Source: an uncultured Duncaniella sp.
Lineage (GTDB): Bacteria; Bacteroidota; Bacteroidia; Bacteroidales; Muribaculaceae
DNA: 64,000 nt
Reading direction: 5' to 3'
NCBI RefSeq assembly: GCF_910577345.1
Contig: NZ_CAJTMT010000013.1
Coordinates: forward strand, 25,463 to 89,462
Shown: positions 1 through 9,713 of the stretch, in pieces
Numbering within the stretch: position 1 is the first letter of the stretch
How the letters are laid out: every line of letters begins with the position of its first letter
The notes under the pieces: generated by a model
Seen by the model: the letters and a program-made list of their open reading frames with translations, nothing else
What the model was told of the DNA's origin: nothing
Databases searched by the model: none
Program-made: the position numbers and the translations under genes

Positions 1-124
1 GTACACACCCCTTGATTCCGCATAAACAGAAAACAGCCACCGACAATTCCTATTTTCAAGAGACGGCAAACAATCAGTAATATTCGGATGTTGAAGAGAT
101 ATTAATATTAAACATTTTTCCGTT

Positions 125-376
125 ATGGCATTCATATTGTATATAGTTATCGGCATTTTAGCCGGTTTTATTGCCGGTAAACTAATGCGCGGCGCAGGCT
201 TCGGATGGATCGTCAACCTGATTGTCGGTATTCTCGGTGGCGTGCTCGGTGGTTGGGTATTTGGTTTGCTCGGCTTCCACACGTCAAGCATCATTGGAAG
301 CCTCATTACATCCATTATTGGCGCATGTCTGTTTCTGTGGCTCCTGAGTTTGATTCCAAATCGTTCAGGCAAGTAG
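125..376 (+). CDS. GlsB/YeaQ/YmgE family small membrane protein
   Basis: An 83-residue, glycine-rich, very hydrophobic protein with about three membrane-spanning stretches (residues 2-20, 27-48 and 55-76). The pattern of repeated Gly-Gly pairs (GILGGVLGGWVFGLLG) matches the transglycosylase-associated / GlsB / YeaQ family of inner-membrane proteins, usually linked to general stress; its biochemical role is unknown. The ATG follows an AT-rich leader. It stands alone and is followed by a strong hairpin at 412-475, so it is probably monocistronic. The family call is confident; any function is not. Confidence 0.85.
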   Translation: MAFILYIVIGILAGFIAGKLMRGAGFGWIVNLIVGILGGVLGGWVFGLLGFHTSSIIGSLITSIIGACLFLWLLSLIPNRSGK

Positions 377-411
377 TCAGCCTACCCCAAGCACTTGACA
401 GTTTGAAGGGA

Positions 412-475
412 AAAAAATAGTTTGTAAATAACCGGCTCCACAAATTTAGAGTCAATTATTTACAAACTATTTTTT
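412..475 (+). terminator. 20-bp perfect hairpin after the GlsB-like gene
   Basis: Arms 412-431 and 456-475 are perfect reverse complements (20 bp) around a 24-base loop. The left arm begins with A residues and the right arm ends in a T-run, so it can work as an intrinsic terminator in either direction. Confidence 0.75.
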
Positions 476-574
476 ACTGTCAAACGCCCGACCAAATATG
501 TAACGATTCCCCCACCCACATTGCCGTCTAACGTAGTATATTTGCTACAAATTAAAAACTCATGGTTATTTCGA

Positions 575-606
575 TTTGCTTTTTACAATATTTTAACCTA
601 AATTTG
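575..606 (+). promoter_or_regulatory. Bacteroidetes-type promoter for the BACON lipoprotein gene
   Basis: TTTG at 575-578, a 20-base spacer, then TAAATTTG at 599-606. This is an exact match to the known Bacteroides sigma-ABfr consensus (TTTG, 19-21 bases, TAnnTTTG). The predicted transcript start is near 613, leaving a leader of about 30 bases before the ATG at 645. Confidence 0.75.
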
Positions 607-644
607 CCACCATATCTAACTTTTTAATCGCCAATCATTATTTT

Positions 645-3600
645 ATGCGTTACTTTAGCAAGGCTCACTGCGCAGTCTTTGCGCTTGTGGTAGCATCATT
701 AATCATTTTATCTTGTTCGAAAGGCGGAGGAGGAAATGACGAGCCGACACCTCCCACCCCTCCTACCCCGTCCGAGAAGCAGGAGCTGACTCTGACCGGC
801 GACTGCACCCGCGGTCTGACTTATACGTCGGAAGGTGGAGAGCAAGAAATCACTTTCACATCAACACACTCATGGACGGCCTCGATTTCGTCCAATACAG
901 CTTCATGGTGCAAGCTCGGTTCGACCTCCGGGCAGGCCGGTTCAATACGCATCCCCGTAACCATAAGCGCAAACGAGACTTACGACGAACGAAATTCAAC
1001 TGTCACAATCAGCTCCGGCTCTCTCCGCCGAACGGTCGTGGTGACTCAAAAACAACGCGATGCCTTACTCGTCTCATCATCGAAAGTTGAAATCCCGACG
1101 AATGGCGGTGAATTCACAATTGAGGTCAGTGCAAATATCACCTACTCCTATACCATCCCCGAACAGTTCAAGTCATGGATCTCAACCGCAAGCGGAAGCC
1201 GCGGGCTGACAACAAAAGAGATTACATTCAAAGCCGCCCCTAACGATGACAGTTCATCACGCGAAGGCTACATCATTTTCTCAGGAGGAGGACTTGAAGA
1301 GAAGGTTAATGTGTATCAGACAGGCGGATCAGTGCTCATAATATCAGAAAAAGCCAAGAACATGCCGGCTGCAGGCGGCACATTCACAGTCGAACTGACG
1401 AGCAACTGCGAATTCAACGTCCAGACTCCTGCGGTAGACTGGATACGTCAGGACATGTCAAGGGCATTGTCCAGCCATACGCTTCATTTCATCGTCGACC
1501 CATACGAATCGACCGAAGCGCCACGCAAAGGCGAGGTGAAATTTGTGTCGGCCGACGGTAGTGACTCGGAGACTGTCACAGTGACGCAATACGAGAAAAG
1601 CGCATTAGTACTTGCAGAAAACGAGCTCGAAGTTCCGGCGGCAGGCGGAAGCGTAAGAGTGGAATACTCAACCAACAGGGAGGTCATCTGCGAGATTCCC
1701 ACATCGGGAGCAGGATGGATAAAAGCATTCGACCAAAAAACTTCACGCGCAATGACGACAGGAGAACAATGGTTTGAGATTGCTCCCAACACCGCCATGC
1801 AACCACGTTCGGCTAACGTCAGATTTTATCTGGCAGAAGATCCGACTGTGGAAAAGACCGTCACGTTCCATCAGGGTAAACGCGAATTCAGCGTTACCTC
1901 CGACATGCCGGAAGGCGGATTCAAGGACGCCCGTTCACATACCATAAATGTTAAGGTGGAAAGCAATATAGGCTACAATGTCGAATTACCCGCAAACATC
2001 ACAGACATTACACCGGCAGGAGCATCAAAGGGCGATTACACCTTCCTTCTCGCCCCAAACCACGATACTTCAACCGAAATCAGAAAGAGTGAAATCAGAT
2101 TCATATCAGGGGATGCCATTCTCGGCAGCCTTGAATTTACACAGGCGAAACCGTCAGTCAGACTGACTGCAACGGAGCTGAATGTCGATGCATTCGGCGG
2201 AAATTTTGAAATTCCGGTTGAGACAAACACTGACATAGAGCTGACAGTGCCAAAGGGCGCAGAAAGTTGGCTTTCAATCATTGATGCAGCTGATAACAGT
2301 GCATTGCCGACGCTGAAAATCGAGCCGAATTCATCGACCTACGGACGAACTGCATCCGTAAGTGTCAGTGCCGGTTCATTCTTCAGCGCAAATCTGACAA
2401 TCTCACAAAAAGGAGGCGAATTCAAAGTCACCACCGACGTCGAGGACAACCGTTTCAGGGATGCTTACTCCCACACATTCCATGCCTCGGTAAAAAGCAC
2501 TGTTGCCTACAGTGTCACCCTCCCCGGGAATATCACGGACATCACTCCCAAATCAGCACCTGAGGGTGAATACACCTTCCACATCGAACCGAACTACAAT
2601 GTCGATTCCTATACCAAGATGAGCGAAATCCGCTTTGTGAACGGAGATGTGTTGCTGGGATCCATCCACATCACACAAACGCAGCCAAGCGCCGTTCTCA
2701 AACAGGATGAATTGCATTTTCCAATGGAAGGAGGTTCAATTTCCCTCCCGGTGGAGACCAACACCGACATAACAGTCGTGATACCCGACAATGCAAAGAG
2801 CTGGATAAGCGTGGTCGAGCGTAGCGAAGGTGAACTCGTGCCGAAACTCGCCGTGTCGCCAAATCCCTCCCCGACATCACGGAGTGCGGCGATCGTGGTG
2901 AAGGCTGGAGCATTTTTCAATGCCGCATTCAGTCTTATTCAGGCAGGAACAATTCCCGAACCGGACATGAGCGTCAACGCAACCCCGGGAAAACTCTTTG
3001 ATGAGATAGGACCCAACGCCTTGACCATATCCTCAATCCGTGTCGAAGGTGAAATCGGGGCATCCGACATAGAGTCACTCAAAAATCTCGTAATCAACGG
3101 TCAACTCCGCACCATCGACCTCTCTGATGTTACCCTACGGGCCGGATTCGGCACATATACCTACAGCGCAGCCGGATTGAAGTTCTCGCTGAATGAAGAC
3201 AATATGATAGGTGAATATATGTTCAAGGACATAAAGCTCGAACATATCAAGTTGCCCAAGAATCTCCGGAAAATCGGACGCGAAGCGTTTTTAAACTGCC
3301 GTTTGAGAGAAATTGAGATTCCGGAAGGTGTCCGCGAACTTGGACCGAGCATTTTCCAAAGCAACGGAAATCTGACTTCTGTCATTCTCCCTTCGACCCT
3401 CGATTCCATTCCGGCAAACACCTTCCAGAGCTGTCTGGCTCTTTCGGATGTCAGAATCGGTGAAGGACCCCAGTCCATCGGCGTGATGGCATTCGGCTAT
3501 ATGAATACCGGCTACAACAGTCCATCCGGAGCGCTCTCCACACTCACTCTTCCGAAGTCGATGAAACGCTTGGCCAACTCCGCATTCTTCGGAAGCAGCA

Positions 3601-4181
3601 TTGAAGAAATCGAGTTACCCGAAAATCTTTCGGATATAGGCGCGAGCGCCTTCGAACGCTGTTTTAATCTCCGCAAAGTGGTGATGAAATGCCCACCCGC
3701 TGACGGACGTATAGCCCCGGACATGTTCTACAACGACACCCGTCTGACAGAATTGTCACTTCCCGAAGGTGTCACTACCATTGGGCGCGCTTCGCTTGCC
3801 TATATCGCTGTGCCTGACCTCGTATTCCCCTCGACCTTAAAGGAAATCGAGGACTATGCGCTGAACCAAGCCGGTTGCCGCACCGTCAAACTCCCCGAAG
3901 GACTCCATACGATCGGAGCCGGAGGAATGTCGCAGATGCCGTGGCTGCGCAGTCTTGACCTTCCGTCAACACTTGTTAACATCGGACGGCAAGCCTTCTC
4001 CTCCAGTTACTATTCATTGAAAGAAATACACTGCCGAATGACAACGCCCCCGGACGTGGACGCGAGCATCTTCTCTTCCGCATTGTCGAGAAAAACTCCA
4101 CTCTATGTCCCCAAGGGATGCAAGGAAGCCTATCAGACCGCACCCGTCTGGGGCGAATTTACCAATATCATTGAAGAATGA
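645..4181 (+). CDS. Surface lipoprotein: BACON-domain array plus BspA-type leucine-rich repeats
   Basis: 1178 residues. The N-terminus is a lipoprotein signal ending in ILSC (Cys24), followed by Gly/Asn/Asp/Glu residues typical of Bacteroidetes surface export. Residues about 50-770 are a series of roughly eight BACON-like beta-sandwich modules, each with a GG-F-x-(I/V) start, a SW(I/L) core and a closing V-T-Q strand. From about 790 to the C-terminus there are BspA-type (LRR_5) repeats with motifs such as LPEGVRELGPSIF and LPSTL-x-I. BACON modules often bind mucin or glycans, or act as spacers in outer-surface proteins, and BspA repeats are often adhesive. A role in host or glycan contact is inferred. 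Residues 414-591 and 592-769 are a recent duplication (178-residue period). It has its own promoter at 575-606. Confidence 0.85.
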   Translation: MRYFSKAHCAVFALVVASLIILSCSKGGGGNDEPTPPTPPTPSEKQELTLTGDCTRGLTYTSEGGEQEITFTSTHSWTASISSNTASWCKLGSTSGQAGSIRIPVTISANETYDERNSTVTISSGSLRRTVVVTQKQRDALLVSSSKVEIPTNGGEFTIEVSANITYSYTIPEQFKSWISTASGSRGLTTKEITFKAAPNDDSSSREGYIIFSGGGLEEKVNVYQTGGSVLIISEKAKNMPAAGGTFTVELTSNCEFNVQTPAVDWIRQDMSRALSSHTLHFIVDPYESTEAPRKGEVKFVSADGSDSETVTVTQYEKSALVLAENELEVPAAGGSVRVEYSTNREVICEIPTSGAGWIKAFDQKTSRAMTTGEQWFEIAPNTAMQPRSANVRFYLAEDPTVEKTVTFHQGKREFSVTSDMPEGGFKDARSHTINVKVESNIGYNVELPANITDITPAGASKGDYTFLLAPNHDTSTEIRKSEIRFISGDAILGSLEFTQAKPSVRLTATELNVDAFGGNFEIPVETNTDIELTVPKGAESWLSIIDAADNSALPTLKIEPNSSTYGRTASVSVSAGSFFSANLTISQKGGEFKVTTDVEDNRFRDAYSHTFHASVKSTVAYSVTLPGNITDITPKSAPEGEYTFHIEPNYNVDSYTKMSEIRFVNGDVLLGSIHITQTQPSAVLKQDELHFPMEGGSISLPVETNTDITVVIPDNAKSWISVVERSEGELVPKLAVSPNPSPTSRSAAIVVKAGAFFNAAFSLIQAGTIPEPDMSVNATPGKLFDEIGPNALTISSIRVEGEIGASDIESLKNLVINGQLRTIDLSDVTLRAGFGTYTYSAAGLKFSLNEDNMIGEYMFKDIKLEHIKLPKNLRKIGREAFLNCRLREIEIPEGVRELGPSIFQSNGNLTSVILPSTLDSIPANTFQSCLALSDVRIGEGPQSIGVMAFGYMNTGYNSPSGALSTLTLPKSMKRLANSAFFGSSIEEIELPENLSDIGASAFERCFNLRKVVMKCPPADGRIAPDMFYNDTRLTELSLPEGVTTIGRASLAYIAVPDLVFPSTLKEIEDYALNQAGCRTVKLPEGLHTIGAGGMSQMPWLRSLDLPSTLVNIGRQAFSSSYYSLKEIHCRMTTPPDVDASIFSSALSRKTPLYVPKGCKEAYQTAPVWGEFTNIIEE

Positions 4182-4259
4182 GCCGGTGATATATATTTTG
4201 ACTTTTGATATACATAGTTTTTCATAACCATATTTAACCTAAACATTTAATTTTACATC

Positions 4260-5798
4260 ATGAAACGTATGATTTTAAGCACAGTATTCCTGTGCGGACT
4301 CGCAGCAGCAAGTAGCTATGCGCAAGAGGACACATCTCACGTCAAAGCCATCGACATGGGACTGAGCGTCGACTGGGCTGACCGTTATCTGACAAGCGAT
4401 CTGAGCAACGCCCTTGACTGGTCAACCTTTTTCTGGGGCTCACCCATAGCAAACATCGACATCGCCGAAAACCGTGACATGGGCTCCAACATCTGCGGAA
4501 CCAATTATGACCCCGCGACCGCAAGGCTCGGAATCGGATGGAGGCTCCCGACTGCAGAAGAATGTCGTGAACTCGCGGAACTGCCTGTAAAACTTGTCAC
4601 TACCCCTGCCAACGGCCAATTGGTGACAGCAGAAAACGGCAATGAGCTATTCTTCAAAGCATACAGCGGTTTCAACTGTTCCGCATGGACGGGAAATGCC
4701 AATAACAGCACCATGTCCTATCCCAGACTTGGTGCAGACGTGCTGAAAATCACGACAAGCGGTTCATCTGTCGTCCGAGAGGGAAGATCTTCATCCAAAG
4801 GAAATGCCGTAAGACCTGTTAAAGTCAAGCAAATCGGTGATATAAAGGTCGAGACCGTGACATTGTCAGATTCAGAAGTAACACTCATGGAAGGCAAGAA
4901 CACTATCGTCTGGTCAACCACTCTTCCGGAAACAGCCTCAAACCGCTGGCTCGATTGGACTTCCGACAACAGCGAGATAGCGACTGTCGATAAGGTAGGA
5001 CGCATCATGGCCATATCAGAAGGCACAACCGTCGTGCGTGCAGTCACAACTGATGGATCAAACATCGAGCAGACTGTGACAGTCAACGTCACCGGACTTC
5101 CCAAAAAGGATGTCGACATGGGCCTTTCAGTCGAATGGGGTGCATACAATGTGGGAGCGACAGCCAACACCGAACTTGGAGAATACTTCTCTTGGGGACA
5201 GATTGAATCAAAAACCGTATTCCCCGGCTATCCTTACTTCACCAACCTACCGACAACCAACATTTCAGGGACTGAATACGATGCCGCAACAGCAATCTGG
5301 GGAAAAGAATGGCGCACACCGACCCGTCAGGAATGGGAAGAACTCGTGAACAATTCCACCATTGAAAGCCCCTACACCCTCGAGGGAGTCACCGGAGCAC
5401 TGTTCACATCCAAAATAAACGGAAACTCCATTTTCCTCCCCGCGACCGGTTACATCACCTACTCCTACACCAACGACTCGGACATCCCCGTCTACATGAC
5501 TTCGGAAGCAAAAAGCACAGTCAACCGCCAAACCGACTTCTACGCCTTCCGTGTTGACAAGGGTGAAACGACATTCCCGGAATATGCCGGCGGCAACGGC
5601 TACACTGTCCGCGCCGTGCGCACTGCCTCTACATCTGCCATCGATGAAATCACGGCAGAAAGCGAGGCTGCAATTGATGTCTACAACCTCGCGGGACAGC
5701 GGCTGATTTCGGGTGGCTCACAGGCTTCTCTCCGAAACCTCGCTCCCGGTATCTATATCGTCCGTCAAGGCCGCAAGGTCATGAAGCTCCGCATCTGA
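4260..5798 (+). CDS. Probable T9SS-secreted protein with two FISUMP-like domains and a Big_2 domain
   Basis: 512 residues with a cleavable signal peptide (about residues 1-21, ending SYAQ). Two related modules begin with DMGLSV-(D/E)-W and contain W-R-x-PT (about residues 30-190 and 280-450), resembling the Fibrobacter succinogenes paralogous domain found in Bacteroidetes secreted proteins. Between them (about 195-278) lies an Ig-like Big_2 module. The last 70 residues (VYNLAGQRL, LAPGIYIV, a final KLRI) look like a type A T9SS C-terminal sorting domain. It follows the BACON gene by 78 bases, with a weak promoter-like stretch between. Secretion through T9SS fits PorQ and PorE elsewhere in the window. 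The molecular activity is unknown. Confidence 0.8.
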   Translation: MKRMILSTVFLCGLAAASSYAQEDTSHVKAIDMGLSVDWADRYLTSDLSNALDWSTFFWGSPIANIDIAENRDMGSNICGTNYDPATARLGIGWRLPTAEECRELAELPVKLVTTPANGQLVTAENGNELFFKAYSGFNCSAWTGNANNSTMSYPRLGADVLKITTSGSSVVREGRSSSKGNAVRPVKVKQIGDIKVETVTLSDSEVTLMEGKNTIVWSTTLPETASNRWLDWTSDNSEIATVDKVGRIMAISEGTTVVRAVTTDGSNIEQTVTVNVTGLPKKDVDMGLSVEWGAYNVGATANTELGEYFSWGQIESKTVFPGYPYFTNLPTTNISGTEYDAATAIWGKEWRTPTRQEWEELVNNSTIESPYTLEGVTGALFTSKINGNSIFLPATGYITYSYTNDSDIPVYMTSEAKSTVNRQTDFYAFRVDKGETTFPEYAGGNGYTVRAVRTASTSAIDEITAESEAAIDVYNLAGQRLISGGSQASLRNLAPGIYIVRQGRKVMKLRI

Positions 5799-5861
5799 GC
5801 CCGGCAAACGGCACACAATACGGACAACTGACAGTATAACGCCCCACTCAGACACTGATAG

Positions 5862-5988
5862 GATACAAAAGCACAAAAGGGCATAAGAGACAGAAGATAT
5901 GACAATCAAAGGGACTGCAGACGGCTCCCAATCCTGCAGGAAAGCATATACCTTCTGTCGCTTATGCCCCTTTGTGTGCTTCCGTATC
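5862..5988. repeat. Intergenic inverted repeat, family copy A
   Basis: Arms 5862-5899 and 5949-5988 are imperfect reverse complements around a loop of about 50 bases. The arm sequence (GATACAAAAGCACAAAAG, then GCATAAGAGAC) recurs as the arms of the inverted repeat at 28258-28422, so the two are members of one dispersed intergenic family. It lies between the T9SS cargo gene and the PPDK-like gene and could act as a terminator or mRNA-stability element. Confidence 0.7.
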
Positions 5989-6035
5989 AAAAAATTTATC
6001 CCCCGGAAGAAGGGGCAGAATCGGGGAAAAATGCG

Positions 6036-6043
6036 TAAATTTG
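6036..6043 (+). promoter_or_regulatory. -7 element before the PPDK-like gene
   Basis: TAAATTTG matches the Bacteroides -7 box TAnnTTTG; no clear -33 TTTG lies at the right distance. The expected transcript start is near 6050, giving a leader of about 40 bases to the ATG at 6090. Confidence 0.45.
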
Positions 6044-6089
6044 CGGGCGTAAACACCAATCACCACACACTTAACCCAGTACCCCGACC

Positions 6090-9000
6090 ATGACCGACGA
6101 CGAAGCCCTCAGCCAGCTCTACTTCAAGGACACCTCCTTCCAGTCGCTGATGCAGAAACGCATATTCAACGTGCTTCTCATCGCCTCGGCCTACGACGCC
6201 TTCATGATGGAGGAGGACGGCCGCGTCGAAGAACAGCTCTACTTCGAATACACCTCCCTCAACCTCTCCTCGCCCCCGCGCGTCACCCGCGCCCTCAACA
6301 CCGCCGAAGCCCTCGACATCCTCAAGGCCAAGAGCTTCGACCTCGTCATCATGATGCCCGGCAACGACGTCAGCGAGACCTTCGCAGGCGCCCGCCGCAT
6401 CCGCGACCTCCACCCCGGAATGCCCATCATCGTCCTGACCCCCTTCTCCAAGGAAGTGTCCCGCAGGCTCTCCAACGAGGACTTCACCGGGATAGACTAC
6501 GTCTTCTCCTGGCTGGGCAACGTCGACCTCCTCCTGGCCGTCATCAAGCTCCTCGAGGACAAGATGAACGCCGACAACGACATCAACGGCGTCGGGGTCC
6601 AGATGATCCTCCTCGTCGAGGACTCCGTCAGATTCTACTCCTCGGTGCTCCCCATCGTCTACAAATTCATCCTCAAACAATCGCGCGAATTCTCCACCGA
6701 AGCCCTCAACGAACACGAACAGATGCTCCGCATGAGAGGCCGCCCCAAAGTCATGCTCGCCCGCGACTACGAGGAAGCCCTCGCCCTCTATGACCGCTAC
6801 AGCGACCACATCCTCGGAGTCATCAGCGACGTCTCCTTCATGCGCGAAGGCCGCAAGGATCCCAAGGCAGGCATCCGCCTCGCCCGCGAACTGCGCGAAC
6901 GCGACCCCTACCTCCCCCTCATCATCGAAAGCTCCGAGGCCGAAAACGCCCACGACGTCCGCGAGCTCGGAGGCACCTTCATTGACAAGAACTCCAAGAA
7001 ATTCCCCGTCGACCTCGGAAAAGCCATCATCAACAACTTCGGATTCGGCGACTTCGTCATCCGCAACCCCGAAAGCGGCGAAGAAATCTTCCGCATCAAA
7101 TCCCTCAAGGACCTGCAGAAAAACATCTTCAACATCCCCGCCGAAGCCCTCTACTGGCACGCATCCTTCAACGACATCTCACGCTGGCTCTACTCCCGCG
7201 CAATGTTCCCCATCGCCGAGGTCATCAAACACCACCGCTTCCGCGACCTGAAGGACGCACCCCAGGTCCGCCAGCTCTTCTTCGACCTCATCGTCAAATA
7301 CCGCAGGATGAAAAACCGCGGCGTCGTCGCCATCTTCCAGAAAGAACGCTTCGACCACTACTCAAACTTCGCCCGCATCGGACAAGGCTCACTCGGAGGC
7401 AAAGGCCGCGGCCTCGCATTCATCGACTCAATCATCAAGAAAAACCCCGTCTGCGACAACCTCGACGGAATCTCCATCACCATCCCCCGAACCGTCGTCC
7501 TCTGCACCGACATCTTCGACGAATTCATGGAGACCAACCGCCTCTACCCCATCGCCCTCAGCGACGCCCCCGACGAAGAAATCCTCCGCCACTTCCTCCG
7601 CGGAAAACTCCCCCGCCGCATCAAGGACGACCTCCTCGCACTCTTCGAAGTCGTCGACACCCCCATAGCCGTCCGCAGCTCAAGCCTCCTCGAAGACTCC
7701 CACTACCAGCCGTTCGCCGGAATCTACTCCACCTACATGGTCCCCAAGGTCACCGACCCGGAGGAAATGCTCAAAATGGTCACAAACGCCATCAAAGGAG
7801 TCTACGCATCAGTCTTCTACGCCGACTCAAAAGCCTACATGACAGCCACCTCCAACGTCATCGACCAGGAAAAAATGGCCGTCATCCTCCAGGAAGTCGT
7901 CGGCCGCGAAGTCGACGGCCACTACTTCCCATCATTCTCCGGAGTCGGCCGCTCACTCAACTACTACCCCCTCGGCGACGAACGACCCGAGGACGGAGTC
8001 GCCGAAGTGGCCGTCGGACTCGGAAAATACATCGTCGACGGAGGCCTCGCCCTGCGATTCTCCCCACGCCACCCCGAAAACGTCCTCCAGACCTCCGAGC
8101 TCACCCTCGCCCTGCGCGACACACAGACCCGCATGTATGCCCTCAAAATGGACGCCGCAGCCACCGCCGGACAGCCCGGCTCCGACGACCCCATGGACCA
8201 CCTCAAAGTCGACGACGGCTACAACGTCGCCAAACTCCGCGTCCAGGACATGGCCGAGAAAGGCGCGCTGAAATACATGGTCTCCACCTACGACTTCCGC
8301 GACAACGTCATCCGCGACAACGACTCAGGCGAAGGACGCCGCGTCGTCACCTTCAACAACATCCTCAAACACAAAGCCTACCCCCTCGCCGAAGCCGTCG
8401 ACCTCATGCTCACGACCGGACAGGAAGCCATGCAGCGCCCCGTCGAAATCGAATTCGCAGGAATGATAGGCCCCGACCCCAAAATGATAGGCCCCGGCGA
8501 AAAACACAAAGGACGCCTCTACTGGCTCCAGATACGCCCCATCGTCGACCGCAAGGAAACCGTCGACGAAGCCCTCATGAACACCCCCGACGACCGACTC
8601 CTCCTCAAATCAGCCACAGCCCTCGGCCACGGAAACATCGAAGGAGTAAGCACCGTGGTATATGTGCGTCCGGAGAAATTCTCATCGTCCAACAACTCCC
8701 TCATCGCACGCGAAATCGAGAAAATCAACCGCGGATTCCTCGACCGGGAAGAGCGCTACATCCTCATCGGACCCGGCCGATGGGGCTCATCCGACACCGC
8801 ACTCGGAATCCCCGTCAAATGGCCCGCAATCTCAGCCGCACGCCTCATCGTCGAATCATCACTCCCCAACTACCGCATCGAACCAAGCCAGGGCACACAC
8901 TTCTTCCAGAACCTCACCTCATTCGGAGTCGCCTACTTCACAATCGACACCAACGCAAAACGCAGGGAAGGAGACCCCGTCACAGCCCTCTACGACGTCG

Positions 9001-9125
9001 ACTACCTCAACGCCCAGCCCGCCGTCTACGAAAGCGACTACATCCGCATCGTCAACTTCCCAACACCCCTCGCCATCGGCATCAACGGCCTCAAAGGCAC
9101 CGGCGTAGTCCTCAAACCCGAATAA
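6090..9125 (+). CDS. PEP/pyruvate-binding (PPDK N-terminal) protein fused to two receiver-like domains
   Basis: 1011 residues. Residues about 24-160 form a receiver-like fold without a phospho-acceptor (Met-Met at 88-89 where Asp is expected). Residues about 171-318 form a second receiver with the acidic pocket E177-D178, the candidate phospho-Asp D247 and K300. From about 425 comes a PPDK/PEP-synthase nucleotide-binding domain with GQGSLGGKGRG (431-441) and AVRSSSLLED (527-536), closing with WLQIRPIVD. The phosphohistidine swivel domain and PEP-binding barrel of full PPDK or PEP synthase are absent, so complete PEP synthesis by this chain alone is unlikely. It may be a regulatory or partner-dependent phosphotransferase; that is inference. 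Third codon positions are overwhelmingly C. It is monocistronic. Confidence 0.8.
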   Translation: MTDDEALSQLYFKDTSFQSLMQKRIFNVLLIASAYDAFMMEEDGRVEEQLYFEYTSLNLSSPPRVTRALNTAEALDILKAKSFDLVIMMPGNDVSETFAGARRIRDLHPGMPIIVLTPFSKEVSRRLSNEDFTGIDYVFSWLGNVDLLLAVIKLLEDKMNADNDINGVGVQMILLVEDSVRFYSSVLPIVYKFILKQSREFSTEALNEHEQMLRMRGRPKVMLARDYEEALALYDRYSDHILGVISDVSFMREGRKDPKAGIRLARELRERDPYLPLIIESSEAENAHDVRELGGTFIDKNSKKFPVDLGKAIINNFGFGDFVIRNPESGEEIFRIKSLKDLQKNIFNIPAEALYWHASFNDISRWLYSRAMFPIAEVIKHHRFRDLKDAPQVRQLFFDLIVKYRRMKNRGVVAIFQKERFDHYSNFARIGQGSLGGKGRGLAFIDSIIKKNPVCDNLDGISITIPRTVVLCTDIFDEFMETNRLYPIALSDAPDEEILRHFLRGKLPRRIKDDLLALFEVVDTPIAVRSSSLLEDSHYQPFAGIYSTYMVPKVTDPEEMLKMVTNAIKGVYASVFYADSKAYMTATSNVIDQEKMAVILQEVVGREVDGHYFPSFSGVGRSLNYYPLGDERPEDGVAEVAVGLGKYIVDGGLALRFSPRHPENVLQTSELTLALRDTQTRMYALKMDAAATAGQPGSDDPMDHLKVDDGYNVAKLRVQDMAEKGALKYMVSTYDFRDNVIRDNDSGEGRRVVTFNNILKHKAYPLAEAVDLMLTTGQEAMQRPVEIEFAGMIGPDPKMIGPGEKHKGRLYWLQIRPIVDRKETVDEALMNTPDDRLLLKSATALGHGNIEGVSTVVYVRPEKFSSSNNSLIAREIEKINRGFLDREERYILIGPGRWGSSDTALGIPVKWPAISAARLIVESSLPNYRIEPSQGTHFFQNLTSFGVAYFTIDTNAKRREGDPVTALYDVDYLNAQPAVYESDYIRIVNFPTPLAIGINGLKGTGVVLKPE

Positions 9126-9158
9126 CAAAGCCCCCCCACACACATCACCCCAAAAAGA

Positions 9159-9222
9159 CGCACCGTGGCGCGTATGCCTGATGAGAAAACCAATCCCATC
9201 GGACCATACGCGCCACGGTGCG
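9159..9222 (-). terminator. 18-bp perfect hairpin between convergent genes
   Basis: Arms 9159-9176 and 9205-9222 are perfect reverse complements (18 bp) with a 28-base loop. On the minus strand the stem is followed by a TCTTTTT run (9152-9158), so it best fits a terminator for the TonB-like gene. It may also serve the plus-strand gene ending at 9125. Confidence 0.7.
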
Positions 9223-9269
9223 CCTTCCACCACCCCGGCCCAATCAGCCGCCGGCAGCCCCCGCAGCAA

Positions 9270-9713
9270 CTACCTGCGGAAAGCGATAGGCACTATGCAA
9301 TAGACCGGAACCGGACTGTCGTCAATCAACCCCGCATCCCACGCAGGCATACGGGAAATCACCCTCACAGCCTCACGGTTCAGCGACTCCTCCACCCCCT
9401 TCAGGACAGAGATATGGGAAATCGACCCATCCTCGTTCACGACAAAACTGCAAAGGACACGCCCCTCAATCCCCTCACGGTAAGCCTTCCGAGGATACTT
9501 GCGCTCACCATTGATGAAACGGAGCATAGCCGTATCGCCACCCGGAAAACTCGGATGGACATCCACACTCTCATACTCATAGACCTCAATCGAGACCTGA
9601 ACCTTAGGAGCATCCGACACCTTGTCGATATGCCGGGGAGGCTGCGCCCCGGCCGAAGGCACCGCCACCGCAATGAGAGGGAGGAGAATGAATCTGTGTA
9701 AATCTTTAAGCAT
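9270..9713 (-). CDS. TonB C-terminal domain protein
   Basis: 147 residues from the ATG at 9713; the open frame extends further upstream, but residues 1-22 from this start form a good signal peptide or membrane anchor. Residues about 55-147 form a TonB C-terminal fold: P-G-G-D-T-A near the start, YP-x-x-A, G-x-V-x-x-x-F-V-V-x-x-D-G, then a conserved PIAF end. TonB C-domains contact TonB boxes of outer-membrane receptors. This protein lacks the long proline-rich spacer and has only a short N-terminal segment, so it may be a periplasmic TonB-like protein rather than the main energy transducer. It converges with the PPDK-like gene. Confidence 0.8.
   Translation of the reverse strand: MLKDLHRFILLPLIAVAVPSAGAQPPRHIDKVSDAPKVQVSIEVYEYESVDVHPSFPGGDTAMLRFINGERKYPRKAYREGIEGRVLCSFVVNEDGSISHISVLKGVEESLNREAVRVISRMPAWDAGLIDDSPVPVYCIVPIAFRR

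Noticed and set aside
4718..5170. A 150-residue minus-strand frame in the T9SS cargo gene
   Set aside because: Lies opposite a gene with clear domains and has no features of its own.
6060..7160. A 366-residue open frame on the minus strand inside the PPDK-like gene
   Set aside because: It mirrors the C-rich codons of the real gene, is made almost only of Asp, Glu, Val, Gly, Ala and Phe, and has no domain.
8662..9181. Ser/Thr/Pro- and Arg-rich frames at the 3' end of the PPDK-like gene
   Set aside because: Shadow frames of the C-rich gene, with low complexity and no start signals.
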